A stretch of 64,000 nucleotides of DNA from Dokdonia pacifica (GTDB taxonomy: Bacteria; Bacteroidota; Bacteroidia; Flavobacteriales; Flavobacteriaceae), in NCBI RefSeq assembly GCF_900188275.1, contig NZ_FZNY01000001.1:558001-622000 (forward strand), read 5' to 3'. Positions 28,338 through 37,603 of this stretch are shown in pieces. Each line of letters starts with the position of its first letter. Within the stretch, counting starts at the first letter, position 1. The notes under the pieces were generated by a model. It had not been told where the DNA came from. It ran no database searches and was given only the letters and a program-made list of their open reading frames with translations. The translations under genes and the position numbers were made by a program.

Positions 28338-30029
28338 TTAGGACTCAAATGGGGCTTTTGCCCTGTATACGGATGGAGTTACGCCTGTATGTTTTTTAAA
28401 AGCAGCATAAAACGTACTTTTTGAATTAAACCCAGATTCCAATCCTATAGAAAGAATGGCATAACTAGTATAATTGGGGTGTGTAAGTAACCGTTTAGAT
28501 TCTTTTACTCTATAATCATTTATAAAATCAGAAAAATTAACCCCACTTATTTTATTAATAAGTTGTGATAGATATGTAATACTTATATCTAATCTAGCAG
28601 CTATTTTACCTAGACTTATATCGGGGTCTTTATATATTTTTTCGTTCTCAAGTAAGAAACATAATTCTTTATAATATCCATTATCATTTGTAATTGTAGT
28701 GGACTCTTTTTTTAGAAGTTGTTTGAGTTTTGTAGCAGTAAGTTTTGCTATAAGCTGAAAAATAAAAATATGTTGTTTCTTAAAAAACCCTTTTTCAGTA
28801 TGCTCAGAATCTAACACCCCCAAAACAATTCCTTCATCATGAATAGGAACAGCAAATTCTGATTGTCGTTGCATATCATCTAGCACATATCTTGCATCTT
28901 GATGTACATCAGAAATACACTCCCATTTACAAGTTTTTGCAACAGTTCCTACGATACCTTCTCCTAAAGGGATTTCTATTGGACTTACTACTTTGCGAGT
29001 ACCTTTATCTTTATTTCCATACGCTGCTTTTTGCACTAAGACATTACGTTCTTTATCTACCATATAAATCACGCAATCTTCTAAATCTAGTTTTCCAATC
29101 GCGTTTCGAACGATATCCCAGAGGACATCATCTATATTACGTTTGTCAAAAAGTGAGGTAGCAAAAAAGCTTAATATTCTTGTGACATCATAAGTGTCTC
29201 CATCAATAATGTTTTGTAATTCTTTTGTTTCAAAAATTTTATTTAATCCTTCTATTTGAAAATCGGTAATGATAGTTTCAAAAGCTACTTGCCTTTTTTT
29301 CTCTTCTTCTCTTTTTGTTTTTAAATGACGATCTCCTATGTATAAAAAGACAAAATAAAAACCAAGAAAGAGAAGCCACAGTGGATAATAGGCCATCATT
29401 CCTCTTTCAAATTTTGTGACTTTAAGATATAATATTACCAATATCCAAACACTGCACAACACTACCAATAGTGTATACATGACTCGTAACCAATTTGTTT
29501 TTTCTACAACTGTTTTATAGGATACTCCTAATAAACTGCGTTCATAGTTTTTGATCATTCTATAATTCCAAACCCCATTAATAAATGCAAAAAGAACAGC
29601 TAAATTTTCATCCCACTCGGCACCAATGGTAAGTGATATTGCCTTTGAAAAAAAAGCATACTCAGTAAAAGCATTTACTTTTAAAACTATATATAGAATA
29701 AAGAATAGTACAAATGGAGCTAATAGAAATTTCTTATACTTCTTAAACTCCCACATTCTATCTAGGTAAGAGCATATTAATAATGAGAAAAAAACTGGCG
29801 CTAAAAATTGCCATGGAATGAAGAAAACATAAAATATCGGAAAAGCATTCACCACTTTTGCATCTACGAGTATTACTTGAATAATTGTCATACCCGATGC
29901 AATGAGTAGCCAGTTAAGATATTTTCCAGTAGCCACTATCTCATGACCTCTCACCAATCGCCATACAGCACAAATAACAAGCAGTGATGATAAAATAAGT
30001 ATTGCGCTATTTCCAATATTCCAATCCAA
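28338..30029 (-). CDS. Membrane AraC-family regulator with a GAF domain
   Basis: A 563-residue protein. The first 240 residues hold about seven membrane spans. A short linker is followed by a GAF-type sensor domain (about 265-425: VLWDIVRNAIGKL, IPLGEGIVGTVAKT, SEFAVPIHDEGIVLGVLDSEH). An AraC-type double HTH (about 455-560, ending ESGFNSKSTFYAAFKKHTGVTPSVYR) completes it. This one-component layout lets a membrane or small-molecule signal act directly on transcription. Neighbouring candidate targets are the collagen-like lipoprotein and the metal exporter. The specific ligand cannot be inferred. Confidence 0.88.
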   Translation of the reverse strand: MDWNIGNSAILILSSLLVICAVWRLVRGHEIVATGKYLNWLLIASGMTIIQVILVDAKVVNAFPIFYVFFIPWQFLAPVFFSLLICSYLDRMWEFKKYKKFLLAPFVLFFILYIVLKVNAFTEYAFFSKAISLTIGAEWDENLAVLFAFINGVWNYRMIKNYERSLLGVSYKTVVEKTNWLRVMYTLLVVLCSVWILVILYLKVTKFERGMMAYYPLWLLFLGFYFVFLYIGDRHLKTKREEEKKRQVAFETIITDFQIEGLNKIFETKELQNIIDGDTYDVTRILSFFATSLFDKRNIDDVLWDIVRNAIGKLDLEDCVIYMVDKERNVLVQKAAYGNKDKGTRKVVSPIEIPLGEGIVGTVAKTCKWECISDVHQDARYVLDDMQRQSEFAVPIHDEGIVLGVLDSEHTEKGFFKKQHIFIFQLIAKLTATKLKQLLKKESTTITNDNGYYKELCFLLENEKIYKDPDISLGKIAARLDISITYLSQLINKISGVNFSDFINDYRVKESKRLLTHPNYTSYAILSIGLESGFNSKSTFYAAFKKHTGVTPSVYRAKAPFES

Positions 30030-30125
30030 TACTATAGGTGTTTAGATATATAATGTACGAATAAACAATAGGATTGGATGGATGCTAGTAAAAACTACCC
30101 TTTATTCGAAAATGTTACAAAACAA

Positions 30126-30155
30126 AAAAGCAGTTAAGAATTCTTAACTGCTTTT
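30126..30155. terminator. Perfect 30-bp palindromic terminator
   Basis: AAAAGCAGTTAAGAA joined directly to its reverse complement. T and A flanks allow use in both directions. It lies just beyond the stop of the leftward Vps10-type gene. Confidence 0.8.
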
Positions 30156-30178
30156 GAATATTTAAAAAGAAAGGTTCT

Positions 30179-33028
30179 TTATTTCACTTCTAGAGTTGTT
30201 GTTGCTGCTGCAGCATTTCCGCCGCCGCCATCTAGTACAATCGTATACATTCCTTTAGGCAAGTAATACTTCCCATTACTCGCTTTTCTAATATTGAGTT
30301 CTGTATTTGCTTTTTCTAATGTCTTTTTCCCTTTTTCTGTAATAGACATATCATAATCAAGTACATTAATACCTGCCTGAGGCACTAACGGCATGCGTTG
30401 TAATTCTTTTCCGTTTGCATCTTTCACAACCATAGAGAATTTACCTGCATAGCTTGAAAAGTAAGAAATAGCTACAGAAGGTTCAAAAGCATTCCCCCAC
30501 ATACTAAAACTATTTCCCCAACGTGGTGAGTTACGCAAGGAAGCCACTTCAAATAACTGTACACTTTGAGAGGCATCCATTTGTTGAATGGTTGTGATAT
30601 CTGCTCTATAAATACTTCTTCCATGCGTTCCCAGCAAGAGATGATTTTCTCTTTTCTGAATTTTCATATCATGTACGGCTACAGCTGGCAATCCTTTCGC
30701 GAAAGCGTGATAACTCGTCCCTCCATCTACACTCACATAGGCTCCATTATCAGTACCTACATAAATGATATTTTCTTTTTTAGAATCTTCTACAATTACA
30801 TTAACAGGTGACATCGGGATATTTCCTGATATGTTCTTCCAAGTTTGACCATAATTATCTGAGACATATACATAGGTTTTAAAATCGTCCCAACGGTATC
30901 CGTTTAAGGTAACATACACCCGTTCTTTTTTATGTTCTGAAGCCACTACACGTGACACCCATAAATCTTTTGGAAAGCTAGCACTAATATCTGTCCAACT
31001 TCCTCCTGAGTTTTTAGTAACATATACTTTCCCATCATCACTCCCCGTATAAATCAGTCCAAACTGAAATGGTGATTCACTTACAGTAGCAAGTGTTCCA
31101 TAGGCTACATTTCCTTCTTTTCCACCATTGGTTAAATCGTCACTGATAGCCATCCAATCATTTCCTTGATTCATAGAGCGCATTAATTTATTACCTCCTA
31201 AATACAGAATATCTTGGTTATGCGAACTCAATAAAATAGGAGTCTGCCAATTAAAACGGTATGGTTTTTCTCCTAATTCATGCTTGATATTAAAACGTTT
31301 AAAATCTTCGGTTTCACGATTGATTCTAAAGTAATTTCCAAACTGAAATCCTGTATACACAACATTTGCATCACGGCTATCTACTTGTACTTGCATCCCA
31401 TCACCTCCCATGATACTTTCCCAAGGGTATTGCCCACTTTGGTGCCAGCTTTTATTTTCTTGAGCGGTATTTGCTCCTACCCAAACCCCATTATCCTGAA
31501 GTCCTCCATAGACATTATAAGGCTCTTCATTATCTACTTGAATGTAATAAAACTGTCCTACCGAAGGGTCATTTGCTTTGATCCAGTTTTCACCATCATC
31601 ATAGGTAATATTTACGCCTCCGTCATTTCCATTTATAAGGTGTTTTTCGTTTTTAGGATTGATCCATAAAGCATGGTGATCTGCATGTACATTTTCTGCA
31701 CCAATACTTTTAAAAGTTTTCCCTCCATCTTTTGAAGCAACAATAGGTACCCCATAGATGTATATGTCTTTATCATCTTGAGGGTTTACGTGAATTTCTC
31801 CAAAGTAATATCCATAACTATAGTAGATATCATCCAGATAGCCATCATGTGTTTTTTTCCATGTTTTTCCTGCATCGTCAGATCTGTATACTTCGGCACC
31901 TACAACAGGTGTATCAAATAATTGTGTATTTGCAGTTTCTAAATATTTTGCAAGATCTTCTGGTTGTACAGATCCATTACGCACCATTGCTTTTACATTT
32001 TCTGCACGGTACTTTTCTTGGAAATTATTACGTTTTAGAAACCCATTGAGTTTTTTGTTATCCAGTGCTAGAAAAGCATCTTTACCCATGGTTTTGAAAT
32101 CGTCTTTTGTTAAGGCACCATTGCTTTTATTGCCTTTATCATCTCCTTCACGTCTAAACTGACTATCGTGTACAGCATATACCGTATTGGCATCATACAC
32201 TGCAATCCCGATACGACCTACGCCATTTCCAGAAGGAAATCCATTTAGTTTTTGCCAAGTAGTTCCGCCATCCGTACTTTTATAAACACCAGATCCAGAA
32301 CCGCTCCCTTCAAAATGCCATGCTTTACGGTCTTTATCCCAAGCCGATGCATACATCAAATTAAAATTTGCAGGGTCATGATCTATATCTATAATCCCGC
32401 TTTCACTATTTACAAATAGTGTTTTATTCCATGTCTTTCCTCCATCGGTGGTTTTATAAACACCACGTTCGTCATTTGAAGAATATAGATGTCCAGTAAC
32501 ACCTACCACTACCTCATCAGGATTTGATGGATTAATTAAAATACGTCCTATATGATGCGAATCTGTGAGTCCTACATTTTTCCAAGTTGCTCCTTTATCG
32601 GTTGACTTTAAGATTCCAATTCCCGCATAACTAGAACGAGAAGAATTATTTTCTCCTGTTCCCACCCAGATAGTACCACTTTTCCAGTCTACTGCTACAT
32701 CACCTACATTTTGTGTATCACTACTATCTAATACAGGTTCAAAGGTAGTTCCGTTATTATTTGTATACCATAAACCTCCACTGGCATAGCCTACATAAAA
32801 CTCTGATGGTTTATCAGGATTTACGGCAAGATCTACCACACGACCACTCATCACGGTGGGTCCAATATTTTCAAAAGGAAGATTCTTAACAAGTGAGTTT
32901 TGTTGTGCTGTACGTTTTTGAGCAATGCCTTGTTGTACTTGAGATGCTGATGTTGCAGGTTGTTGTGGGTACGCTTTCGCGAAAGCGAACACAGCCATAC
33001 CTACACAGAGGAAAGTGCGTATTTTCAT
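30179..33028 (-). CDS. Secreted Vps10/sortilin-like BNR-repeat protein
   Basis: A 949-residue protein with a signal peptide (about 1-20). The mature protein is a large beta-propeller with many Asp-box/BNR motifs (STDKGATWKN, TTDGGKTWNK, STDGGTTWQK, SDDAGKTWKK, YDDGENW, NSGGSWTD, SDNYGQTWKN), the pattern that earns the database names Vps10 or glycosyl hydrolase. No sialidase arginine triad can be claimed. The C-terminal 130 residues are a separate beta domain without a T9SS signature that I recognise. Two palindromes lie in the gene, one in the signal peptide (VFAFAKAYPQQ). The function is unknown. Confidence 0.82.
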   Translation of the reverse strand: MKIRTFLCVGMAVFAFAKAYPQQPATSASQVQQGIAQKRTAQQNSLVKNLPFENIGPTVMSGRVVDLAVNPDKPSEFYVGYASGGLWYTNNNGTTFEPVLDSSDTQNVGDVAVDWKSGTIWVGTGENNSSRSSYAGIGILKSTDKGATWKNVGLTDSHHIGRILINPSNPDEVVVGVTGHLYSSNDERGVYKTTDGGKTWNKTLFVNSESGIIDIDHDPANFNLMYASAWDKDRKAWHFEGSGSGSGVYKSTDGGTTWQKLNGFPSGNGVGRIGIAVYDANTVYAVHDSQFRREGDDKGNKSNGALTKDDFKTMGKDAFLALDNKKLNGFLKRNNFQEKYRAENVKAMVRNGSVQPEDLAKYLETANTQLFDTPVVGAEVYRSDDAGKTWKKTHDGYLDDIYYSYGYYFGEIHVNPQDDKDIYIYGVPIVASKDGGKTFKSIGAENVHADHHALWINPKNEKHLINGNDGGVNITYDDGENWIKANDPSVGQFYYIQVDNEEPYNVYGGLQDNGVWVGANTAQENKSWHQSGQYPWESIMGGDGMQVQVDSRDANVVYTGFQFGNYFRINRETEDFKRFNIKHELGEKPYRFNWQTPILLSSHNQDILYLGGNKLMRSMNQGNDWMAISDDLTNGGKEGNVAYGTLATVSESPFQFGLIYTGSDDGKVYVTKNSGGSWTDISASFPKDLWVSRVVASEHKKERVYVTLNGYRWDDFKTYVYVSDNYGQTWKNISGNIPMSPVNVIVEDSKKENIIYVGTDNGAYVSVDGGTSYHAFAKGLPAVAVHDMKIQKRENHLLLGTHGRSIYRADITTIQQMDASQSVQLFEVASLRNSPRWGNSFSMWGNAFEPSVAISYFSSYAGKFSMVVKDANGKELQRMPLVPQAGINVLDYDMSITEKGKKTLEKANTELNIRKASNGKYYLPKGMYTIVLDGGGGNAAAATTTLEVK
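30694..30705. repeat. Iterated palindrome (12 bp) inside the Vps10-type gene
   Basis: CTTTCGCGAAAG, read as HAFAKG. Confidence 0.92.
32972..32987. repeat. Iterated palindrome (16 bp) in the signal peptide of the Vps10-type gene
   Basis: CGCTTTCGCGAAAGCG, read as FAFAKAY at the end of the hydrophobic core of the signal peptide. Confidence 0.94.
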
Positions 33029-33107
33029 TTTGGTTTTGTTTTAGCGCCTTGAAAGTACGGAAATGTGAAATTATGTGAAAGTTTTTGGAAGGAGTTTAAC
33101 TATTTTA

Positions 33108-33139
33108 TTGTTTTATAGAATAGCTCTTTCGTACTTTTA
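33108..33139 (+). promoter_or_regulatory. Possible promoter of the Crp-like regulator gene
   Basis: TTG (33108-33110), 21 bp, then TACTTTTA (33132-33139), one mismatch from TAnnTTTG. It lies 27 bp upstream of the ATG. Confidence 0.35.
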
Positions 33140-33166
33140 ATCCATTATAAAAGGAGCCCACTTAAA

Positions 33167-33748
33167 ATGACAACTCATTCTACTTTTGAAACCTACCTAC
33201 AAACTGTCATTAATGATACATCACTCCATCACCTTATTCCTGAAATTATAACGACGTTTTCTCAAATCCAACTATCAAAAAATGAATTCTTTGTTACTAG
33301 CGGAACTATCTGCAAGTACTTTTGTTACATAGAAGCTGGTGTTTTACAACATTCGCTAGCTGTTTTAGAAGAAGAGAAAACTACGTATTTAGCATTAAAA
33401 AATTCTTGCACGGCCGCATTGAAAAGCTTTAAAAACAACCTCCCTTCTAGAAAAAACATCAAGGCTATCACCGATTGTAATCTACAAGTGATCACCCTTC
33501 AGGAATTTGAATATTTAATGGAGCATAATCAGGCTTTTTATACCTTTTATTACAACCTTATTGAAAACCAGATTTATAAAATAGACGATCATCGTATTGA
33601 TTTATTGACATTACCTCCTGAAGAGCGATATCAAAAGTTATTGCAAAACGAACCTACATTACTTCAAAAAGTGCCATTACATTACTTAGCTTCTTTTTTA
33701 GGAATTTCTTTAAGGCATATGAGTAGAATCCGAAAAAATATAAAATAA
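33167..33748 (+). CDS. Crp/Fnr-type transcriptional regulator
   Basis: A 193-residue protein. The cyclic-nucleotide-binding-like beta roll spans about 25-115 (NEFFVTSGTICKYFCYIEAGVLQ). A long dimer helix and a C-terminal winged helix follow (VPLHYLASFLGISLRHMSRIRKNIK). The phosphate-binding cassette of true cAMP binders is not evident, so the ligand is unknown, as for most Bacteroidetes members. The pepP gene follows 73 bp downstream on the same strand. Confidence 0.85.
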   Translation: MTTHSTFETYLQTVINDTSLHHLIPEIITTFSQIQLSKNEFFVTSGTICKYFCYIEAGVLQHSLAVLEEEKTTYLALKNSCTAALKSFKNNLPSRKNIKAITDCNLQVITLQEFEYLMEHNQAFYTFYYNLIENQIYKIDDHRIDLLTLPPEERYQKLLQNEPTLLQKVPLHYLASFLGISLRHMSRIRKNIK

Positions 33749-33821
33749 TGCCATTTGGCGTATTTATTAAAAATTGCAATCCTTATTTTTGGGTATAGCT
33801 AAATCTAGAAATACTACTGTT

Positions 33822-35114
33822 ATGAAATATCACCTAATAGACAACACACTCTTTATAAAAAATCGCAAAAACTTTATGGCTCAGATGAAGCCAAATAGTC
33901 TTGCCGTTTTTAATAGCAATGACATTTATCCTATTAGTGCAGATAGCACGATGCCTTTTGAGCAACATAGAGATATTTTTTACTTAAGTGGGGTGGATCA
34001 AGAAGAATCTATTTTGGTCGTATTTCCAGATTGCCCAAAAGAAAAATACCGTGAGATCTTATTCTTAAAAGAAACCAATGAGCATATTGCTGTTTGGGAA
34101 GGAGAGAAGCTCACCAAAGAAAAAGCGCTAGAAACCTCAGGCATTAAAACAGTATTTTGGCTTCAAGACCTAGAAAAAATATTTGCAGAGTTAATGACCT
34201 ATGCAGATACCGTATACGTAAATACTAATGAGCATTATCGTGCCGCTGTAGAGACTGAAACGCGTGAAGATCGTTTTACAAAGTGGTGGAAAGCTAAATA
34301 TCCTGCGCATAGTGTTGCAAAAAGCAATCCTATTTTACAGCGTTTACGTTCTGTAAAAGATCAAATAGAAATAGATTTGATTCAACAGGCATGTGATATC
34401 ACTAATAAAGGATTCAGGCGTGTATTAGGGTTTGTAAAACCTGGAGTTTGGGAATATGAAATCGAAGCAGAGTACATTCACGAGTTTTTACGTAATCGTT
34501 CCAAAAAATTTGCCTACACCCCTATTGTCGCTGCTGGAAATAATGCAAATGTGTTGCATTATATCGAAAATAACCAACAGTGTAAAGATGGCGACTTAAT
34601 TCTTATGGATGTAGGTGCCGAATATGCAAATTATGCTAGTGATATGACGCGTACTATTCCTGTAAATGGACGTTTTACAGAGCGTCAAAAAGCAGTTTAC
34701 AATGCTGTATTACGTGTAAAAGATGAGGCTACCAAAATGCTTGTTCCAGGAACCTATTGGGAGCAATATCATATAGAAGTGGGTAAACTTATGACCTCTG
34801 AGTTATTAGATTTAGGGCTTTTAGATAAGGCAGATGTACAAAATGAAAATCCAGATTGGCCAGCGTATAAAAAGTACTTTATGCACGGCACAAGTCACCA
34901 TATGGGATTAGATACGCATGACTACGGACTCCTACACGAGCCTATGCAAGCCAATAATGTTTTTACCGTGGAGCCTGGTATTTATCTTCCAGATGAAGGA
35001 TTTGGTATTCGACTGGAAGATGATGTTGTGATTCAAGAAAGTGGCGCTCCTTTCAACTTAATGCATGATATTCCAATTTCTATTGAAGAGATCGAGGATC
35101 TCATGAATTCATAA
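33822..35114 (+). CDS. pepP: Xaa-Pro aminopeptidase (M24B)
   Basis: I start at the ATG at 33822 (MKYHLIDNTLF), giving 430 residues; a longer frame begins only with TTG. The N-terminal creatinase-like domain (1 to about 165) is followed by a pita-bread catalytic domain. The dinuclear metal ligands are visible: Asp in LILMDVGAE, Asp in ASDMTRTIP, His in FMHGTSHHMGLD, Glu in TVEPGIY and Glu in IRLEDDVV. It removes N-terminal residues preceding proline in the cytosol. A possible -7 box TATTTTTG lies at 33784-33791 with an overlong spacer to the nearest TTG. Confidence 0.92.
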   Translation: MKYHLIDNTLFIKNRKNFMAQMKPNSLAVFNSNDIYPISADSTMPFEQHRDIFYLSGVDQEESILVVFPDCPKEKYREILFLKETNEHIAVWEGEKLTKEKALETSGIKTVFWLQDLEKIFAELMTYADTVYVNTNEHYRAAVETETREDRFTKWWKAKYPAHSVAKSNPILQRLRSVKDQIEIDLIQQACDITNKGFRRVLGFVKPGVWEYEIEAEYIHEFLRNRSKKFAYTPIVAAGNNANVLHYIENNQQCKDGDLILMDVGAEYANYASDMTRTIPVNGRFTERQKAVYNAVLRVKDEATKMLVPGTYWEQYHIEVGKLMTSELLDLGLLDKADVQNENPDWPAYKKYFMHGTSHHMGLDTHDYGLLHEPMQANNVFTVEPGIYLPDEGFGIRLEDDVVIQESGAPFNLMHDIPISIEEIEDLMNS

Positions 35115-35135
35115 AATATTAATGAGTTGTTTATG

Positions 35136-35204
35136 TATACGCTTTCGCGAAATTGAGCTTGCGAGATTCACGACCAAAGGGAGAGTGAAACGGTAAAGCG
35201 TATA
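35136..35204 (+). repeat. Long palindrome-headed repeat element, copy A (best preserved)
   Basis: A 69-bp element bounded by perfect 10-bp terminal inverted repeats, TATACGCTTT (35136-35145) and AAAGCGTATA (35195-35204). The left end contains the core TTTCGCGAAA. The interior reads through GAGATTCACGACC and AAAGGGAGAGTGAAACGG. It lies between pepP and the DUF1330 gene. Confidence 0.9.
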
Positions 35205-35233
35205 TAGACATTTTAACTACTAATAAATATCAC

Positions 35234-35656
35234 ATGTCAAGAATCTCTTATCTAGACGTGACTCCAGAGGCTGGTAGAAATTATTTTTCCAATCCGCCTA
35301 AAGGAGAAATCGTTATGCTTAATCTTTTAAAATTTAAAGACATTGCAAATTATTCTCAAACACCTGCGCTAACTCCAGAAACACCTATCTCTGGAAAGGA
35401 GGCCTATCAATTATATATGGAGCATACCCTTCCGTTTTTAAAAGAAGCTGGAAGTGAGGTTTTATTTAGCGGAAAAAGTGCTTCTTTTTTAATTGGACCT
35501 TCTCAAGAAGATTGGGATTTGGTTTTATTGGTAAAGCATAAAGACGCTGCTACATTTTTGAAATTTGCACAAAACGAAGCTTACTTATCTATTGCGGGAC
35601 ATCGCGCGGCGGCTCTTGAAGATTCAAGATTATTACCTATAACACCTGAACATTAG
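35234..35656 (+). CDS. DUF1330 family protein (dimeric alpha/beta barrel)
   Basis: A 140-residue cytosolic protein. It has the DUF1330-like features PKGEIVMLNLLKFKD, a YQLYMEHTLPFLKEAGSEVLFSGK segment and WDLVLLVKHKDAATFLKFAQNEAYLSIAGHRAAALEDSRLLP. This is the ferredoxin-like fold of the dimeric alpha/beta barrel group. No catalytic role is established for most members. It sits alone, separated from pepP by a repeat element. Confidence 0.75.
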   Translation: MSRISYLDVTPEAGRNYFSNPPKGEIVMLNLLKFKDIANYSQTPALTPETPISGKEAYQLYMEHTLPFLKEAGSEVLFSGKSASFLIGPSQEDWDLVLLVKHKDAATFLKFAQNEAYLSIAGHRAAALEDSRLLPITPEH

Positions 35657-35805
35657 TAACAAAACCCGTTACACATATAGAAAACGGGATAGTTCTTCTG
35701 TCTATAGGAAAGAACCAAGTAGTTATTCTATTTTATCATGATTGGAAAGTTAGTTAGTACTTGATAAAATAAAACACTCTATTTTCTATATGCTAACAGG
35801 CTTTT

Positions 35806-37152
35806 TTAATCACATCCTAAATCTATCCTAGCTTGAGGGTCATTTGCTGGAAAGCAAAAACCACTATTGGATACTTCAGGTACATATCTTGTTAAATCTC
35901 GATCTCGAAGTGCATCTGATAAAAATGCGGTAAGGTCATTGATTTGTGTTTCTGTAAGTCCTAATCCTCCAAACTGATCTGCAAATTGACCAGAAGGAAC
36001 ATCTGTATTTTGAGGAACACCTTCATTTTTATAAGCAACAACATCTCTTATAGATGTAAAGGTACTTCCATGTCCAAAGAAGCCTCCATCTATTAGATTA
36101 TAAAGGGTAGGCGTTTTGAATTTATAATCATCGGCTGCATTTCCTGTAAAGTTCCCTCTTCCTCTTGCTACTGCATTAATATCTACATCTGGTCTAATTA
36201 CCGCATCTGAACTCCCATCAAAATCTCCAAATCCAAAGGCATGAAACGCTTTATCTTTTAGTGCTGGGCCTGTATGACATTGCACACATTTTCCTTGATC
36301 AAAGAAAACAACAGCGCCTCTTTTTTGTTGTTTTGTCATTGCAGTCAAATCTCCTTTAAGGTATTCCTGCCAAGGAGCTCTATTAGAAAGTAATGTTCTA
36401 TTAAATGCTGCAATGGCAAGTCCAGCTGTTCTTCTAGAATATCGATCTGCTTCAGGAATATTTGGAAAAGCTGCATCAAATAAATCTCTGTAATTATAGG
36501 TATCTACAAAAGCTTCATCTATAAAAAGACGATGCTCGTCTTGTCCTTGCATAGCTTGTACTTCAATCCCTTGAAATCCTTCAAAGTTTTCTGGAATGAG
36601 TTCCCATCCGGCTTCTGTTCCTTCATTGGTTCCTGTACCTCCAAAACGTCCATCCCACAAAGCAACATCTTGGTATGCTAAATTTAATAAAGTAGGCACA
36701 CGCACTGGTTGCACATCTACTGAATCTATAGGCATTAATGGATCTATAAAACGTCCTTCTCCACTAAGTCCAAAACCAATACCTCCTTCTCCAATTCCTT
36801 GTCTTCTCCCTGCATTAAAACCAGCTGCCACTGGATGACACGTAGCACATGCAAATTGAAACTCACGGCCTTCTATTTTAGGATCTCCACCCATAGCAGT
36901 ATCATGCAATAATAATTGCCCTAGAGCGACTTTTGCAGATGTGATTGGATTTAAAGGATCCTGAGGAATAGATGCAAAGTCATCACTATCTGGTAATACA
37001 AAAAATGAATTTCCCTCTTCTCCTGAAGCATCTAGTATTAATTCACTTAGTGTATCATCTAATAAAGATTGGTCAATCTCCTGATAATCATCGTCATTTT
37101 GACAAGATATAAATATTGTCAAAAATGCCATTGTAAAAATAACTTTCTTCAT
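35806..37152 (-). CDS. Diheme cytochrome c peroxidase (CcpA/MauG superfamily), lipoprotein
   Basis: I start at the ATG at 37152 (MKKVIFTM), giving 448 residues; an in-frame ATG 8 codons upstream adds a less typical leader. The lipoprotein signal ends FISC (Cys17). Heme sites are CATCH (102-106) and CVQCH (289-293). It reduces H2O2 or acts as a MauG-like oxidase in the periplasm. It is unlinked to the MbnH-like gene at 48.4 kb, which belongs to the same superfamily but is about 90 residues shorter. Confidence 0.9.
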   Translation of the reverse strand: MKKVIFTMAFLTIFISCQNDDDYQEIDQSLLDDTLSELILDASGEEGNSFFVLPDSDDFASIPQDPLNPITSAKVALGQLLLHDTAMGGDPKIEGREFQFACATCHPVAAGFNAGRRQGIGEGGIGFGLSGEGRFIDPLMPIDSVDVQPVRVPTLLNLAYQDVALWDGRFGGTGTNEGTEAGWELIPENFEGFQGIEVQAMQGQDEHRLFIDEAFVDTYNYRDLFDAAFPNIPEADRYSRRTAGLAIAAFNRTLLSNRAPWQEYLKGDLTAMTKQQKRGAVVFFDQGKCVQCHTGPALKDKAFHAFGFGDFDGSSDAVIRPDVDINAVARGRGNFTGNAADDYKFKTPTLYNLIDGGFFGHGSTFTSIRDVVAYKNEGVPQNTDVPSGQFADQFGGLGLTETQINDLTAFLSDALRDRDLTRYVPEVSNSGFCFPANDPQARIDLGCD

Positions 37153-37603
37153 GATCTTTAATTTAATAAATAGCATATTTGATGTCTATACATGTTATAG
37201 AAACACCTAATCATTACTCAAACTTAAACTATATTTTTGAAAAAAGACAATTATTTATCATCCAAAATATTTATAAATAATGAATCTAAGTAGCCTATAT
37301 ATCAATGATTAAAGAAATATTAGGCAGACACAAAGGTTTTCCCTGACAATAATATGTCAGTCATCCCCAGACATACTATTACATTGTTCGAATTTTCATA
37401 CAAGATTATTTTAAGAAATGTCAATTCTACACTTTTTAAAAATAAACAACAGTAGCAAAGAGTAGCATATACTTTTTATAGTTATATGCAAAATAAAGTG
37501 TGATTTAAAAAAAAGGAGAGGTAATTAGACATAAAAAGAGACTACCCAATGGTAGCCTCTTCAATAACTAACTAAACTAACTTAACTTCCTTTTTCATTT
37601 ATT
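37153..37603. other. Intergenic region between the peroxidase start and the aspartate kinase stop
   Basis: It holds the peroxidase promoter and the aspartate kinase terminator (37533-37560). I see no gene, and no repeat of the palindrome family. Confidence 0.5.
37533..37560 (-). terminator. Intrinsic terminator of the aspartate kinase gene
   Basis: On the minus strand GAGGCTACC pairs with GGTAGTCTC (37538-37559, one G-T position), followed by TTTTTAT. Confidence 0.8.
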
